Notes under the pieces: generated by a model
Seen by the model: the letters and a program-made list of their open reading frames with translations, nothing else
What the model was told of the DNA's origin: nothing
Databases searched by the model: none
From: Sphingobacterium sp. ML3W
GTDB taxonomy: Bacteria; Bacteroidota; Bacteroidia; Sphingobacteriales; Sphingobacteriaceae
DNA: 64,000 nucleotides
Assembly (NCBI RefSeq): GCF_029542085.1
Contig: NZ_CP107036.1
Coordinates: 2,666,001 to 2,730,000 of the forward strand
Direction: 5' to 3'
Program-made: the position numbers and the translations under genes
Shown: piece by piece, positions 54,472 to 62,407 of the stretch
How the letters are laid out: each line of letters begins with the position of its first letter
Numbering within the stretch: position 1 is the first letter of the stretch

Positions 54472-56997
54472 ATGAAAAAAATTATAGCAGCACTCTTATT
54501 GGCAACCGCCGTTGCCTCATTACATGCCCAAACAGCTCCCAGTGGTCGTCCCAGCAGTTTAGCTGTCGCTGAAGGCAAACTTTCCGGTCAACTGATAGAC
54601 CTTCAGGGTAAACCAATCGCACAGGCTTCTGTCAATCTACTGCGGGTGATTCATGATCAGTCTACAGGCAAAGAGCGGGAAATCTTATTCAAAAGCACGA
54701 GTTCGCTTGAAAATGGAAAATTTAGCTTTACGGCACTATCCACCAAAGACAAATGGAAGTTAAAAATAAGCTCAGTAGGTTACACCGCTAAAGATATTGC
54801 GGTCGAGTATGGATCTGATAGCAAAGTTTTGGATAAAGATCTTGGTGCTATCACATTGGAAAATGATAATCGAAAGCTAGACGAGGTAACGGTTACTGGT
54901 CGTAAAGCTTTACTTGAAATGGATATCGACAAAAAAGTATACAATGTAGAAAAGAATATTGTAGCAGCGGGTGGTACTGCCATCGATGTTATGCGCAATA
55001 TGCCTTCTGTGCAAGTTGATATTGATGGAAATGTCAAGCTCCGAAATGCTGCACCGACTATTTTTGTAGATGGCAAACCGACAACACTAACGCCAGACCA
55101 AATACCTGCTGACGTGATCGAAAAGATCGAAATCATCACCAACCCTTCTGCTAAATACGATGCTTCGGGGAGTATGGCCGGAATTTTAAATATTATCCTG
55201 AAAAAGAATAAAAAAACAGGTTACAATGGTATGCTTACCCTTGGAGCAGATCGCTTTGGCGGAACCAATTTTATGGGAAGTCTCAATTTGCGTCAAAACA
55301 AATTCAATATATCCCTTACGGGAATGAATATGCGCATGCGGACGAATACCGAAGGTGATAGCTATCGGGAAAGCACAATTGATGGCGTTAAATCTACCGT
55401 TAACCAGGATATCGAAGGTAAAACCAAGGGAACGATCAGCTTTGGAAGACTCGGATTAGACTATGACCTTAGTCCGCGCACGACCGTATCTGTTGCCGGA
55501 ATCTTTGTCGAAGGCAAATTTCGCCCCAATGAAAACACGATGATAACGACGGAAACGCAAGGCAATAGCAATAGAATTTCAGCGTCCGAACGTAGTTTCA
55601 AACCTAGAGGTTTACAGGCGGGCCTTGTTCAGAAATTCAAAACCGAGGGCGAGGAATTGACCGCGGACTTCAATTATTTCGGCGGAACAAACAAATCTAA
55701 TGGCACTTACACCACCAATTATTTAGATAACAGTGGAATCATTGGTTCACAGATCCAAAAGAACGTTGGATCTGGCGACAATAAATTTATGACTGTACAG
55801 GCAGATTATGTTAAACCATTCAAAAATGGGATGAAACTTGAAACGGGAGTTCGCGCACAGATCAACAAGCTCAAAAACCTGAATAGCAACAGTCTTAAAG
55901 CCCGCGATAAAGATGATTATGAGGATATCAGTGCTGCGTCAGCCAATTACGACAATAAGAATACAGTCTATGCGGCTTATGCTTCACTTGGAGGCAACCT
56001 TAAAGATTGGGTATCTTATAAAGTCGGTTTACGTGTCGAGAATTCCACCTATGACGGTGAACTAATCAATACAAACCAAAAATTCCACAATAAATACCCG
56101 CTTAGTCTCTTCCCCTCCCTATTTCTGAGTAAGAAACTGACGGAGAAAGATCAACTACAGATGAGTGTCACGCGTCGTGTTAATCGTCCTAACTTCTTTC
56201 AGTTAATTCCATTTGTTGATTATACGGACAGCTTAAATATTACACGTGGTAATCCGGACCTCGTCCCAGAGTTTACAACCTCGGGCGAATTGTCTTATAG
56301 CCGAACACATGGTAAAGGGACTTTCCTGGCTTCAGTTTATTACAAATATACCACGAACCTGATCACCCGATACCTGACACAGGAGCTCAATCCCATTACG
56401 GACAAAATGGATTTCATCAACACCTATATTAATGCGAATTCCAGCAAAAACTATGGTGCAGAGTTCACCTACACCAATAATTTAAAAACATGGTGGGATC
56501 TGACAGCAGACCTAAATTTCTACAATTCAAAAATTGAAATCGATGACAAGACACCATCAGAAGGTATGTGGACCGTATTTGGAAAATTGAATAATACGTT
56601 CAATTTGAAAAAGAACTGGAACCTTCAGCTCGCATTTGAATATCAAGGAAAAACAAATATGCCGGTCACACAAAATCAAACCTTTGGTCCACCGATGAAT
56701 CAGGCCCAAAGCTCCTCTCAAGGATACATTAAGCCTTTTTATGGGATCGATTTTGCCATCAAGAAGAGTTTCTTGAAAAACCAGGCCGCTTCCGTGACAT
56801 TGGCGGTAAACGATATCTTTAGAACCCGCGGAAATACCATAGTATCTTCGGGTGATGGTTTCTACCAAGAGTATTATCGTCTCTCCAATCCACAGCTTGT
56901 CAAATTGAACCTATCTTATCGTTTTGGCAAAATGGACATGAACATGTTCAAGAAAAACAAAAACCAAAATTCCATGGAAGGTATGCAGATGCAATAG
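54472..56997 (+). CDS. TonB-dependent receptor of the OMP_b-brl_3 type
   Basis: An 841-residue outer membrane protein; the start is ATG 54472, directly before a signal peptide (MKKIIAALLLATAVASLHAQ). It has an N-terminal carboxypeptidase-like beta domain (about 35-125; LSGQLIDLQGKPIAQASV), a plug (about 140-240; LDEVTVTGRKALLEM, TIFVDGKPTTLTPDQIPADVIEKIEIIT), and a barrel with the OMP_b-brl_3 pattern. The C-terminal tail after the barrel is Met-rich (KMDMNMFKKNKN, then SMEGMQMQ). This family of receptors often lies next to two-component systems, as here. The ligand is unknown; the Met-rich tail could bind a soft metal, but this is speculation. Confidence 0.93.
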   Translation: MKKIIAALLLATAVASLHAQTAPSGRPSSLAVAEGKLSGQLIDLQGKPIAQASVNLLRVIHDQSTGKEREILFKSTSSLENGKFSFTALSTKDKWKLKISSVGYTAKDIAVEYGSDSKVLDKDLGAITLENDNRKLDEVTVTGRKALLEMDIDKKVYNVEKNIVAAGGTAIDVMRNMPSVQVDIDGNVKLRNAAPTIFVDGKPTTLTPDQIPADVIEKIEIITNPSAKYDASGSMAGILNIILKKNKKTGYNGMLTLGADRFGGTNFMGSLNLRQNKFNISLTGMNMRMRTNTEGDSYRESTIDGVKSTVNQDIEGKTKGTISFGRLGLDYDLSPRTTVSVAGIFVEGKFRPNENTMITTETQGNSNRISASERSFKPRGLQAGLVQKFKTEGEELTADFNYFGGTNKSNGTYTTNYLDNSGIIGSQIQKNVGSGDNKFMTVQADYVKPFKNGMKLETGVRAQINKLKNLNSNSLKARDKDDYEDISAASANYDNKNTVYAAYASLGGNLKDWVSYKVGLRVENSTYDGELINTNQKFHNKYPLSLFPSLFLSKKLTEKDQLQMSVTRRVNRPNFFQLIPFVDYTDSLNITRGNPDLVPEFTTSGELSYSRTHGKGTFLASVYYKYTTNLITRYLTQELNPITDKMDFINTYINANSSKNYGAEFTYTNNLKTWWDLTADLNFYNSKIEIDDKTPSEGMWTVFGKLNNTFNLKKNWNLQLAFEYQGKTNMPVTQNQTFGPPMNQAQSSSQGYIKPFYGIDFAIKKSFLKNQAASVTLAVNDIFRTRGNTIVSSGDGFYQEYYRLSNPQLVKLNLSYRFGKMDMNMFKKNKNQNSMEGMQMQ

Positions 56998-57022
56998 ACA
57001 CTTGCATTAAGCTTGACATATT

Positions 57023-57062
57023 AAAGCAGAAAGAGACCGATTGGATGGTCTCTTTCTGCTTT
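57023..57062. terminator. Bidirectional intrinsic terminator
   Basis: AAAGCAGAAAGAGACC (57023-57038) pairs perfectly over 16 bases with GGTCTCTTTCTGCTTT (57047-57062) around an 8-base loop. On the plus strand it is followed by ATTTCATTTTA. It separates the convergent receptor and phosphonatase-like genes. Confidence 0.88.
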
Positions 57063-57089
57063 ATTTCATTTTATACGATCTTCATTTCA

Positions 57090-57800
57090 TTAAACCAGCT
57101 GACTTGGGATATTGTATTTTTCTATAATTGGTACAATTTCCAGTAGATCATCAATCACATAATCCGGATTAGCTGACTTTAGCTGTTCAGCATGATGCGC
57201 ACCTGTCGTAATGCCAATGCTTAAAGCACAACCAGCGTTCTGACCTTCCTTTATATCAATAACCGAGTCCCCTATTTTCACCACACCTGTGGGATCTGTT
57301 ATTGCAAAATTTGCTCTTGCAAGATCAATCATATCTGGATATGGTCTATTCTTAGGCACATCGGATGCCGTAATCAATGCATCAATATCTCGTCCCACAA
57401 CCCAATTAAGCTTTTTCAAAAGGGATTCCGCTGTTTTGCGATCATATCCCGTGTTTAATACCCGAAGTATATTCATCTCTTTCAAAATCGAAAAAAGTTT
57501 ATTGGCATTCGAATTCGGATAAATGTCTGCTACTTCATAGGCATTTTCAAGTGCTTGCAAAAATGATTGGAACATCTGCTCAGCTAATTGATCGTCAACT
57601 ATATTGAGGCAATTTTTTAGTACAGTCTTAATGGCCTGTAACTTTTCCTTGCCAGCTCCGTGCTCCAACACTTCTGTCAATGTAAGTTGATGCCCCCCAA
57701 TTTGATTTATCACCTGTTGAAGTGTCTTATAAACTATATTATTCTCATTTACAGTAGTACCTGCCATGTCAAATACCACCATCTTGATCGCTTCTCTCAT
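57090..57800 (-). CDS. Phosphonatase-like HAD hydrolase
   Basis: A 236-residue cytoplasmic HAD protein of the phosphonatase-like subgroup. The nucleophile is D11 in MVVFDMAGTTV, the AGT being the hallmark of phosphonatases. A lysine-bearing cap loop (GAGKEKLQAI, K51 and K53) corresponds to the region of the Schiff-base lysine of true phosphonoacetaldehyde hydrolase, but whether either is in that role cannot be settled here. Later motifs are VLNTGYDRKT (motif II Thr/Ser), NRPYPDMI (motif III) and KIGDSVIDIKEGQNAGC (motif IV). No 2-aminoethylphosphonate transaminase is adjacent, so the real substrate may be another phosphoester or phosphonate. Confidence 0.9.
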   Translation of the reverse strand: MREAIKMVVFDMAGTTVNENNIVYKTLQQVINQIGGHQLTLTEVLEHGAGKEKLQAIKTVLKNCLNIVDDQLAEQMFQSFLQALENAYEVADIYPNSNANKLFSILKEMNILRVLNTGYDRKTAESLLKKLNWVVGRDIDALITASDVPKNRPYPDMIDLARANFAITDPTGVVKIGDSVIDIKEGQNAGCALSIGITTGAHHAEQLKSANPDYVIDDLLEIVPIIEKYNIPSQLV

Positions 57801-57901
57801 CTATTCACTATTAAATGTTTAGCAAAAATAAAATATTGTTAAATAAAACTAAACTTTTCAATATTAACTTATTGCTATCTTTAAGTTAAGAGGAGCGTAA
57901 A

Positions 57902-58351
57902 TTAACGTAGCACAAAATAATAAGTCCAGCCGATCAGCAACAGTTGAAATGGAATTCTAAACCACAAATAGCCTGGGCCTTTTCCATCAAAAGTCGCAGT
58001 TTCATAGTTCAGGTGCCTCATACTCGCATATATATTTGTCGGTAGTATCAGTATAAAAAAGACAATTAAAAGCATCCCTGTAAGACGGCTTAAAGATGGT
58101 ATAAATAAACCGAAGGCTCCCATGACCTCCAATAGTCCGGTCACATAAATCATTTCTTTTTTTAATGGGATAAAACCAGGGAGCATCAACAGCATGCCTT
58201 TTGTGTAGATGAGGTGTCCAAGGGAGGTAAACAATAATGTGGCAGCAAGGGCTATTTTTCCAGCTAAATGGTAATCCATATCGTCCTTATACTGTCGTAT
58301 AACTAAATTGCTGATGAGAAATACTGTAAGTAAAACAAAAAGTGGTTTCAT
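57902..58351 (-). CDS. DoxX family membrane protein
   Basis: A 149-residue four-helix inner-membrane protein. The DoxX pattern is seen in helices 2-3: TSLGHLIYTKGMLLMLPGFIPLKKEMIYVTGLLEVMGAFGLFIPSLSRL is the characteristic block with a glycine-rich LLEVMGAFGL. The function of small DoxX proteins is varied and mostly unknown; membrane redox roles are proposed. It lies 54 bases after the Crp/Fnr gene on the same strand and so is probably controlled by it or cotranscribed. An AT-rich short hairpin lies 12-38 bases downstream. Confidence 0.88.
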   Translation of the reverse strand: MKPLFVLLTVFLISNLVIRQYKDDMDYHLAGKIALAATLLFTSLGHLIYTKGMLLMLPGFIPLKKEMIYVTGLLEVMGAFGLFIPSLSRLTGMLLIVFFILILPTNIYASMRHLNYETATFDGKGPGYLWFRIPFQLLLIGWTYYFVLR

Positions 58352-58405
58352 AATTTTTTTTATTCAAAGTTATGAGCCTTTCTACTCCTTATCAATGAAC
58401 AATTG

Positions 58406-58981
58406 TTAAGAAATTTCCTTCCGGATTCTGCTTAACGATTGTGGTCTAATCCCAATATAAGATGCCAGGTATTTGAGGGGGATATTTTTAATTAACTCAG
58501 GCTGTTCCCGCATCAGATTAACATACCTCGTTTTGGCTGAATCTTCGAGTAAGGTAAATTCACGTTTCATTTTCTTCAAAAAGATATCTTCGATAGCCTT
58601 TCGTCCGATAAAATTCCCCACCTGTGTCGTTTTATACACGATATTCAGATCATCATAAGATATCTGCCACAAGACACAATCTGTAATCGCTTCAAGATTA
58701 TAGGACGATGCATTTTGGGTCAGGAATGAATCATAGGCGCTCACAAAGGAGTTTTCAAAGGCAAACCCAAATGTAAAATCATAATCTAATTTTGGAATAT
58801 TGAACCGAACAATCCCCTTTTCAATAAAAGATAAATAGCGCTCCGTCTTGCCCATTTCCAGGATCAATGATTTTTTCGGAAAAACTGCTTTGGAAAGCAT
58901 TGAAGAAAAAATATTCCAGTCCTCGATCTCCATCGCAATGAGCGAGTCAAAATAATTCTTGATTTTATCCATGCTATCCAT
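58406..58981 (-). CDS. Crp/Fnr family transcriptional regulator
   Basis: A 191-residue regulator. The N-terminal cNMP-binding-like beta roll (about 20-115; SLILEMGKTERYLSFIEKGIVRF) is followed by the dimerisation helix and a C-terminal winged helix (about 140-190) with the recognition part IPLKYLASYIGIRPQSLSRIRKEI. No cysteine cluster for an iron-sulfur centre is seen, and the cAMP-binding residues are not obvious, so the effector is unknown. This type is common in Bacteroidota next to small redox or membrane genes. It precedes the DoxX gene by 54 bases and is divergent from the second DoxX-like gene. Confidence 0.92.
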   Translation of the reverse strand: MDSMDKIKNYFDSLIAMEIEDWNIFSSMLSKAVFPKKSLILEMGKTERYLSFIEKGIVRFNIPKLDYDFTFGFAFENSFVSAYDSFLTQNASSYNLEAITDCVLWQISYDDLNIVYKTTQVGNFIGRKAIEDIFLKKMKREFTLLEDSAKTRYVNLMREQPELIKNIPLKYLASYIGIRPQSLSRIRKEIS

Positions 58982-59103
58982 ATTTTAAAACAAGATAAAA
59001 ACTTCTGGACAAACAAGAGAAAACCTGATCCTATTATCTATTTAATTATTTAAGCATTTAATCTCATGAATAAATATTAAATTAATCAATATAAACGTTT
59101 ATT

Positions 59104-60360
59104 ATGACTCCTATTGCAGAAAACAGTCTCAAAGTATGGTCCCCATCAAAGAAATTCTTCTTCCGATTTTCTTTTGTTTTCATCTTTTCATTCATACTAG
59201 TTTTCAATAATGGTGCTTTTCCACTTTTCGGATACATCGGCAAGCCATTAACTGATCTTATGCATTGGATCATACCTTGGTTTGCGAAAACTATTTTACA
59301 ATATCAGTATGATTATACTATTTTTATCAATGGAAGTGGGGATACTTCCTATGCCTGGGTATCGTTACTTTTTCTTCTCATAATTACTGCGGTAACTACA
59401 ATTAGCTGGTCTTTGTTTGATTTGAAGTGTCAAAACTATGAAACCTTGTATTATTGGTTGACAACAGCAATACGTTATTATATTGCATTCATGTTGATAA
59501 ACTACGGTGTAATTAAAGTGATGCATTTCCAGATGCAACCGCCCTCACTGGCACAGTTGATACAACCATTGGGAGAATACACTCCGATGGGATTGGCATG
59601 GACATTTATTGGTTTTTCCAAAGGCTACAATATTCTCATAGGAATAGCTGAAATATTGTCGGGATTCCTTCTATTCCGAAAAACCGTTGTGTTGGGGGCT
59701 TTAGTAACCATTGTCACTAGCATTAACATCATGTCCATCAACTATTTTTACGATGTCCCAGTGAAGATGGTTTCGACCGCCTTGTTTTTGCTTTCACTGT
59801 TTTTGTTGCTACCTTCCGCGAATGCACTGGTTTCCCTATTTATTAAAGGGCAACCAACACAGTTATTTACCATTCAAAAACCATTATTTAATAAAGTATG
59901 GAAGAGAAAAGGGCTTATCGTCTTTAAAATATTAATACTTATCATCTTTGGAGTACAGCAGGTAATTGGGATTTTTAACACCAAGAAGATGATCGACGCC
60001 TATTTTAAAAAATCACCACTCTATGGAATCTACCATTTTGAAAAAACCGATGAGAATATCAAAACCATTCCAAAAGAATGGCGGCAGATCATTTTTCAGC
60101 AGGATAACGATCGTGCCTTTGTCCGTGATATAGACTACAATCCACTGTCCCTAAATATCTTAATTGATTCCCAACAACAAAAACTCACCTTAAACAATTA
60201 TCGATACGATTATGAAATCGATCAAAATGGAAATATCTTATTGACGAAAGCTGTTGACAACCGTATCGAGAAAATTAAACTTATCAAACAGGATCCTCAA
60301 AAACCAGAATTAATGAAACGCTCTTTTCATTGGATACAGGAGTATCCAAGTAGCCGTTAG
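59104..60360 (+). CDS. DoxX-like integral membrane protein with extracytoplasmic C-terminal domain
   Basis: A 418-residue protein with about seven to eight hydrophobic segments between residues 15 and 300. The DoxX-like core lies in the middle (IRYYIAFMLINYGVIKVMHFQM, then SKGYNILIGIAEILSGFLLFRKTVVLG). The last 100 residues (about 310-418) are hydrophilic with beta character (GIYHFEKTDENIKTIPKEWRQIIFQQDNDRAFV) and have no recognised fold. It is divergent from the Crp/Fnr-DoxX pair, so one regulator may serve both. The role is unknown. Confidence 0.82.
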   Translation: MTPIAENSLKVWSPSKKFFFRFSFVFIFSFILVFNNGAFPLFGYIGKPLTDLMHWIIPWFAKTILQYQYDYTIFINGSGDTSYAWVSLLFLLIITAVTTISWSLFDLKCQNYETLYYWLTTAIRYYIAFMLINYGVIKVMHFQMQPPSLAQLIQPLGEYTPMGLAWTFIGFSKGYNILIGIAEILSGFLLFRKTVVLGALVTIVTSINIMSINYFYDVPVKMVSTALFLLSLFLLLPSANALVSLFIKGQPTQLFTIQKPLFNKVWKRKGLIVFKILILIIFGVQQVIGIFNTKKMIDAYFKKSPLYGIYHFEKTDENIKTIPKEWRQIIFQQDNDRAFVRDIDYNPLSLNILIDSQQQKLTLNNYRYDYEIDQNGNILLTKAVDNRIEKIKLIKQDPQKPELMKRSFHWIQEYPSSR

Positions 60361-60462
60361 ACAATTCGTCAATCGAAAATAGAATACCATCTGTTTTATT
60401 TGGCTTTTTGCAGCTTTTAAAACTCCATTACGACAAAGAGTATTCGGTTACTTTCTATGCAA

Positions 60463-60506
60463 AAAACAGGCTCCATGTATTGATTTTTATTCAACTACAT
60501 GGAGCC
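60463..60506 (-). terminator. Intrinsic terminator of the GH16 gene
   Basis: On the minus strand GGCTCCATGTA (60496-60506) pairs with TACATGGAGCC (60469-60479) around a 16-base loop and is followed by TGTTTTTTGCAT. It lies about 40 bases after the GH16 stop. Confidence 0.82.
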
Positions 60507-60545
60507 ATATTTCCATTATTATAGTAGGATAAGTCTCAGTTGTTC

Positions 60546-62132
60546 TTATTTCTTCTTTACTGTGATATTATCTAAAGATATGGTCTCTTTACCTGTGTTT
60601 GTAAAGGTTATTCGCACTATTTTTTTATTTGGCTTGATTTCCTGACCAGTCACAAAATTAATTTCGTGCTTTTTACCTTTCTTACCCAACTCCAGCGTCT
60701 TTTGCTTTAGGTTCGACAGTTCTCCGGTCACAACCTTCACATCGTCTGCTGCTACGGTTATACTGCCACCTCTACCCCAATACGTAAGGTTAAATTGTTG
60801 CTCCGGGTCCAGATAAATGTATTGTTCTATCTTTTTCCCTTGAGCAAGTACAAGAGCCTTACTACCCTTTTCACCTAAACCTTGCTCGATCGTCCCCTCA
60901 CCTTCCCAGGGCTGAAGACCAGCTTTTCCCTCAAAATCGGGATTAGGGAGCTCATTTCCATCACGCAAAGGCCAGTTATAGGCACGGATATAATCGACCT
61001 CCATATTCACCCCACCTTCGGAACCGTATGCGCCCAAAAACACATTCATAAAATGGTTGGGTGAATAGATTTGATTCTTATTGTTGTATTCTTTAATTAA
61101 ATCACCATTGATATAATGCTTAATACTTGTTGGAGCCCACAACACACCATGGGTAACCCACTGGCCTACATGCTCATAGCCTTCGGCAATATGTGTAGCA
61201 AGATTACGTTGAAATACACCTTTCGCATCAACATGTCCGTGGATGACAAATTGAGCCGTGATATATTCAAACACATCTATTTCAAACAATTGGCCTTTTG
61301 GGCGTATTCCTTTTATTCCATCAACCTCTGCCCCCTCTTGAAGATAGTAACGAATATCTGGCCCTGGTGAATCGAACCAAAATGCAGTATTTGTTCCTTT
61401 CGGGTTACCTTGACGATTGCGGCGTACTTTTACCTCAAAATAACCACCTTTACTATTGTCCAATAGGTTTTCATTCGTTTTCCAGTCATAGGTCTGAATG
61501 GACGAAATCTTTTGGTTTCCACCTTCTGTAAAGATTCGCTTTGGGATGCTATCGTTCACATAGAGGTTTATTGCGGATCCGTCGAGCGTATAGGCCGGCT
61601 GGGGTAATTGATCCTGCAACATTTCCTGCTTTGATTTTTCATTTAGATAATTCAATGAGGAGAAATAATTGCTGGTCCATTTATTCCGGTTTAAAAGTTG
61701 ATCATTAAACTCGTCCTGCCAAAAAATTTCCATACCGACAGGAACAACAGCTGAACTTGGATTTCTTTTCTCTTCCTCGAGTTCGGCGTCATCCAACGTC
61801 CAACTTTTAGCGGTATAGGATTTCCCTTGCGCCAAAGGCTTGCCAGCTGCAGATTCCACCCAAACATAATACGTTGTCTCTGGATCAACCTGCTGGATAT
61901 AATAGCGTTTGGTGCCCTCCGCCAGTACCGCATTGGCAACAGCAGGCTTCCTATGCGTCTTTGACCAGAACAGCTTGGTACCCGAAAGATCGTTCTTTCC
62001 ATCTTTCATATCAAGTCGTATCCAACTTCTTGTTCCCAACAATCGTAATAGTGCATCTGACTTGGCCGTTTGCGCTGACAATAATAGAACCGACAACATT
62101 TGAGCTGCCGCCAGTGATATATATTTTTTCAC
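60546..62132 (-). CDS. GH16 family glycoside hydrolase, exported
   Basis: A 528-residue protein with a signal peptide (about 1-20). After a fibronectin-like N-terminal part (about 25-110; YYIQQVDPETTYYVWVES) comes the GH16 jelly roll (about 130-390) with the catalytic E284-x-D286-x-x-E289 motif (FEIDVFEY), in which E284 is nucleophile and E289 acid/base. A C-terminal beta domain (about 395-528) resembles a carbohydrate-binding module. GH16 covers laminarinases, agarases, porphyranases and others; the sequence does not tell which. It has its own terminator and a Fur-box-like palindrome upstream. The next gene upstream is an incomplete six-hairpin glycosidase, separated by a terminator. Confidence 0.9.
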   Translation of the reverse strand: MKKYISLAAAQMLSVLLLSAQTAKSDALLRLLGTRSWIRLDMKDGKNDLSGTKLFWSKTHRKPAVANAVLAEGTKRYYIQQVDPETTYYVWVESAAGKPLAQGKSYTAKSWTLDDAELEEEKRNPSSAVVPVGMEIFWQDEFNDQLLNRNKWTSNYFSSLNYLNEKSKQEMLQDQLPQPAYTLDGSAINLYVNDSIPKRIFTEGGNQKISSIQTYDWKTNENLLDNSKGGYFEVKVRRNRQGNPKGTNTAFWFDSPGPDIRYYLQEGAEVDGIKGIRPKGQLFEIDVFEYITAQFVIHGHVDAKGVFQRNLATHIAEGYEHVGQWVTHGVLWAPTSIKHYINGDLIKEYNNKNQIYSPNHFMNVFLGAYGSEGGVNMEVDYIRAYNWPLRDGNELPNPDFEGKAGLQPWEGEGTIEQGLGEKGSKALVLAQGKKIEQYIYLDPEQQFNLTYWGRGGSITVAADDVKVVTGELSNLKQKTLELGKKGKKHEINFVTGQEIKPNKKIVRITFTNTGKETISLDNITVKKK

Positions 62133-62173
62133 TTTATCTTATTTTAAGTACTCATTTACTATAGCAATACGAT

Positions 62174-62192
62174 AATAATGAGAATTATTAGC
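62174..62192. promoter_or_regulatory. Fur-box-like sequence upstream of the GH16 gene
   Basis: AATAATGAGAATTATTAGC matches the E. coli 19-bp Fur box in 15 positions. It contains the inverted repeat TAATAAT-GAGA-ATTATTA (62173-62190), starting about 40 bases before the GH16 ATG. In AT-rich DNA such matches can arise by chance. Confidence 0.25.
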
Positions 62193-62362
62193 ATTGACAA
62201 CTCCGATCAAAACGCAACCGTTTGTTTAATTTAGCAATACAAAGACGTAAATTCCATTGTACTTTTCTACAAAAGTATCAATGGCTCGCTATCCGCAGAG
62301 TACATGGAACTAGAGGGACATGGAAAGATATGCAGAATTTCTGCCCATTATAAGGACATATA

Positions 62363-62401
62363 ATTAAAAATAAATCGCTACTGGTCGCCCTGTAGCGATT
62401 T
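62363..62401 (-). terminator. Intrinsic terminator of the six-hairpin glycosidase gene
   Basis: On the minus strand AAATCGCTAC and GTAGCGATTT form a 10-bp perfect stem around a 10-base loop, followed by ATTTTTAATT. It lies about 7 bases after the stop of the gene at the right edge. Confidence 0.8.
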
Positions 62402-62407
62402 ATTCGC

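Noticed and set aside
57864..57889. AT-rich inverted repeat TTAACTTA / TAAGTTAA after the DoxX gene as a terminator
   Set aside because: Stem contains too few G/C pairs and no clear T-run follows, so it was not called.
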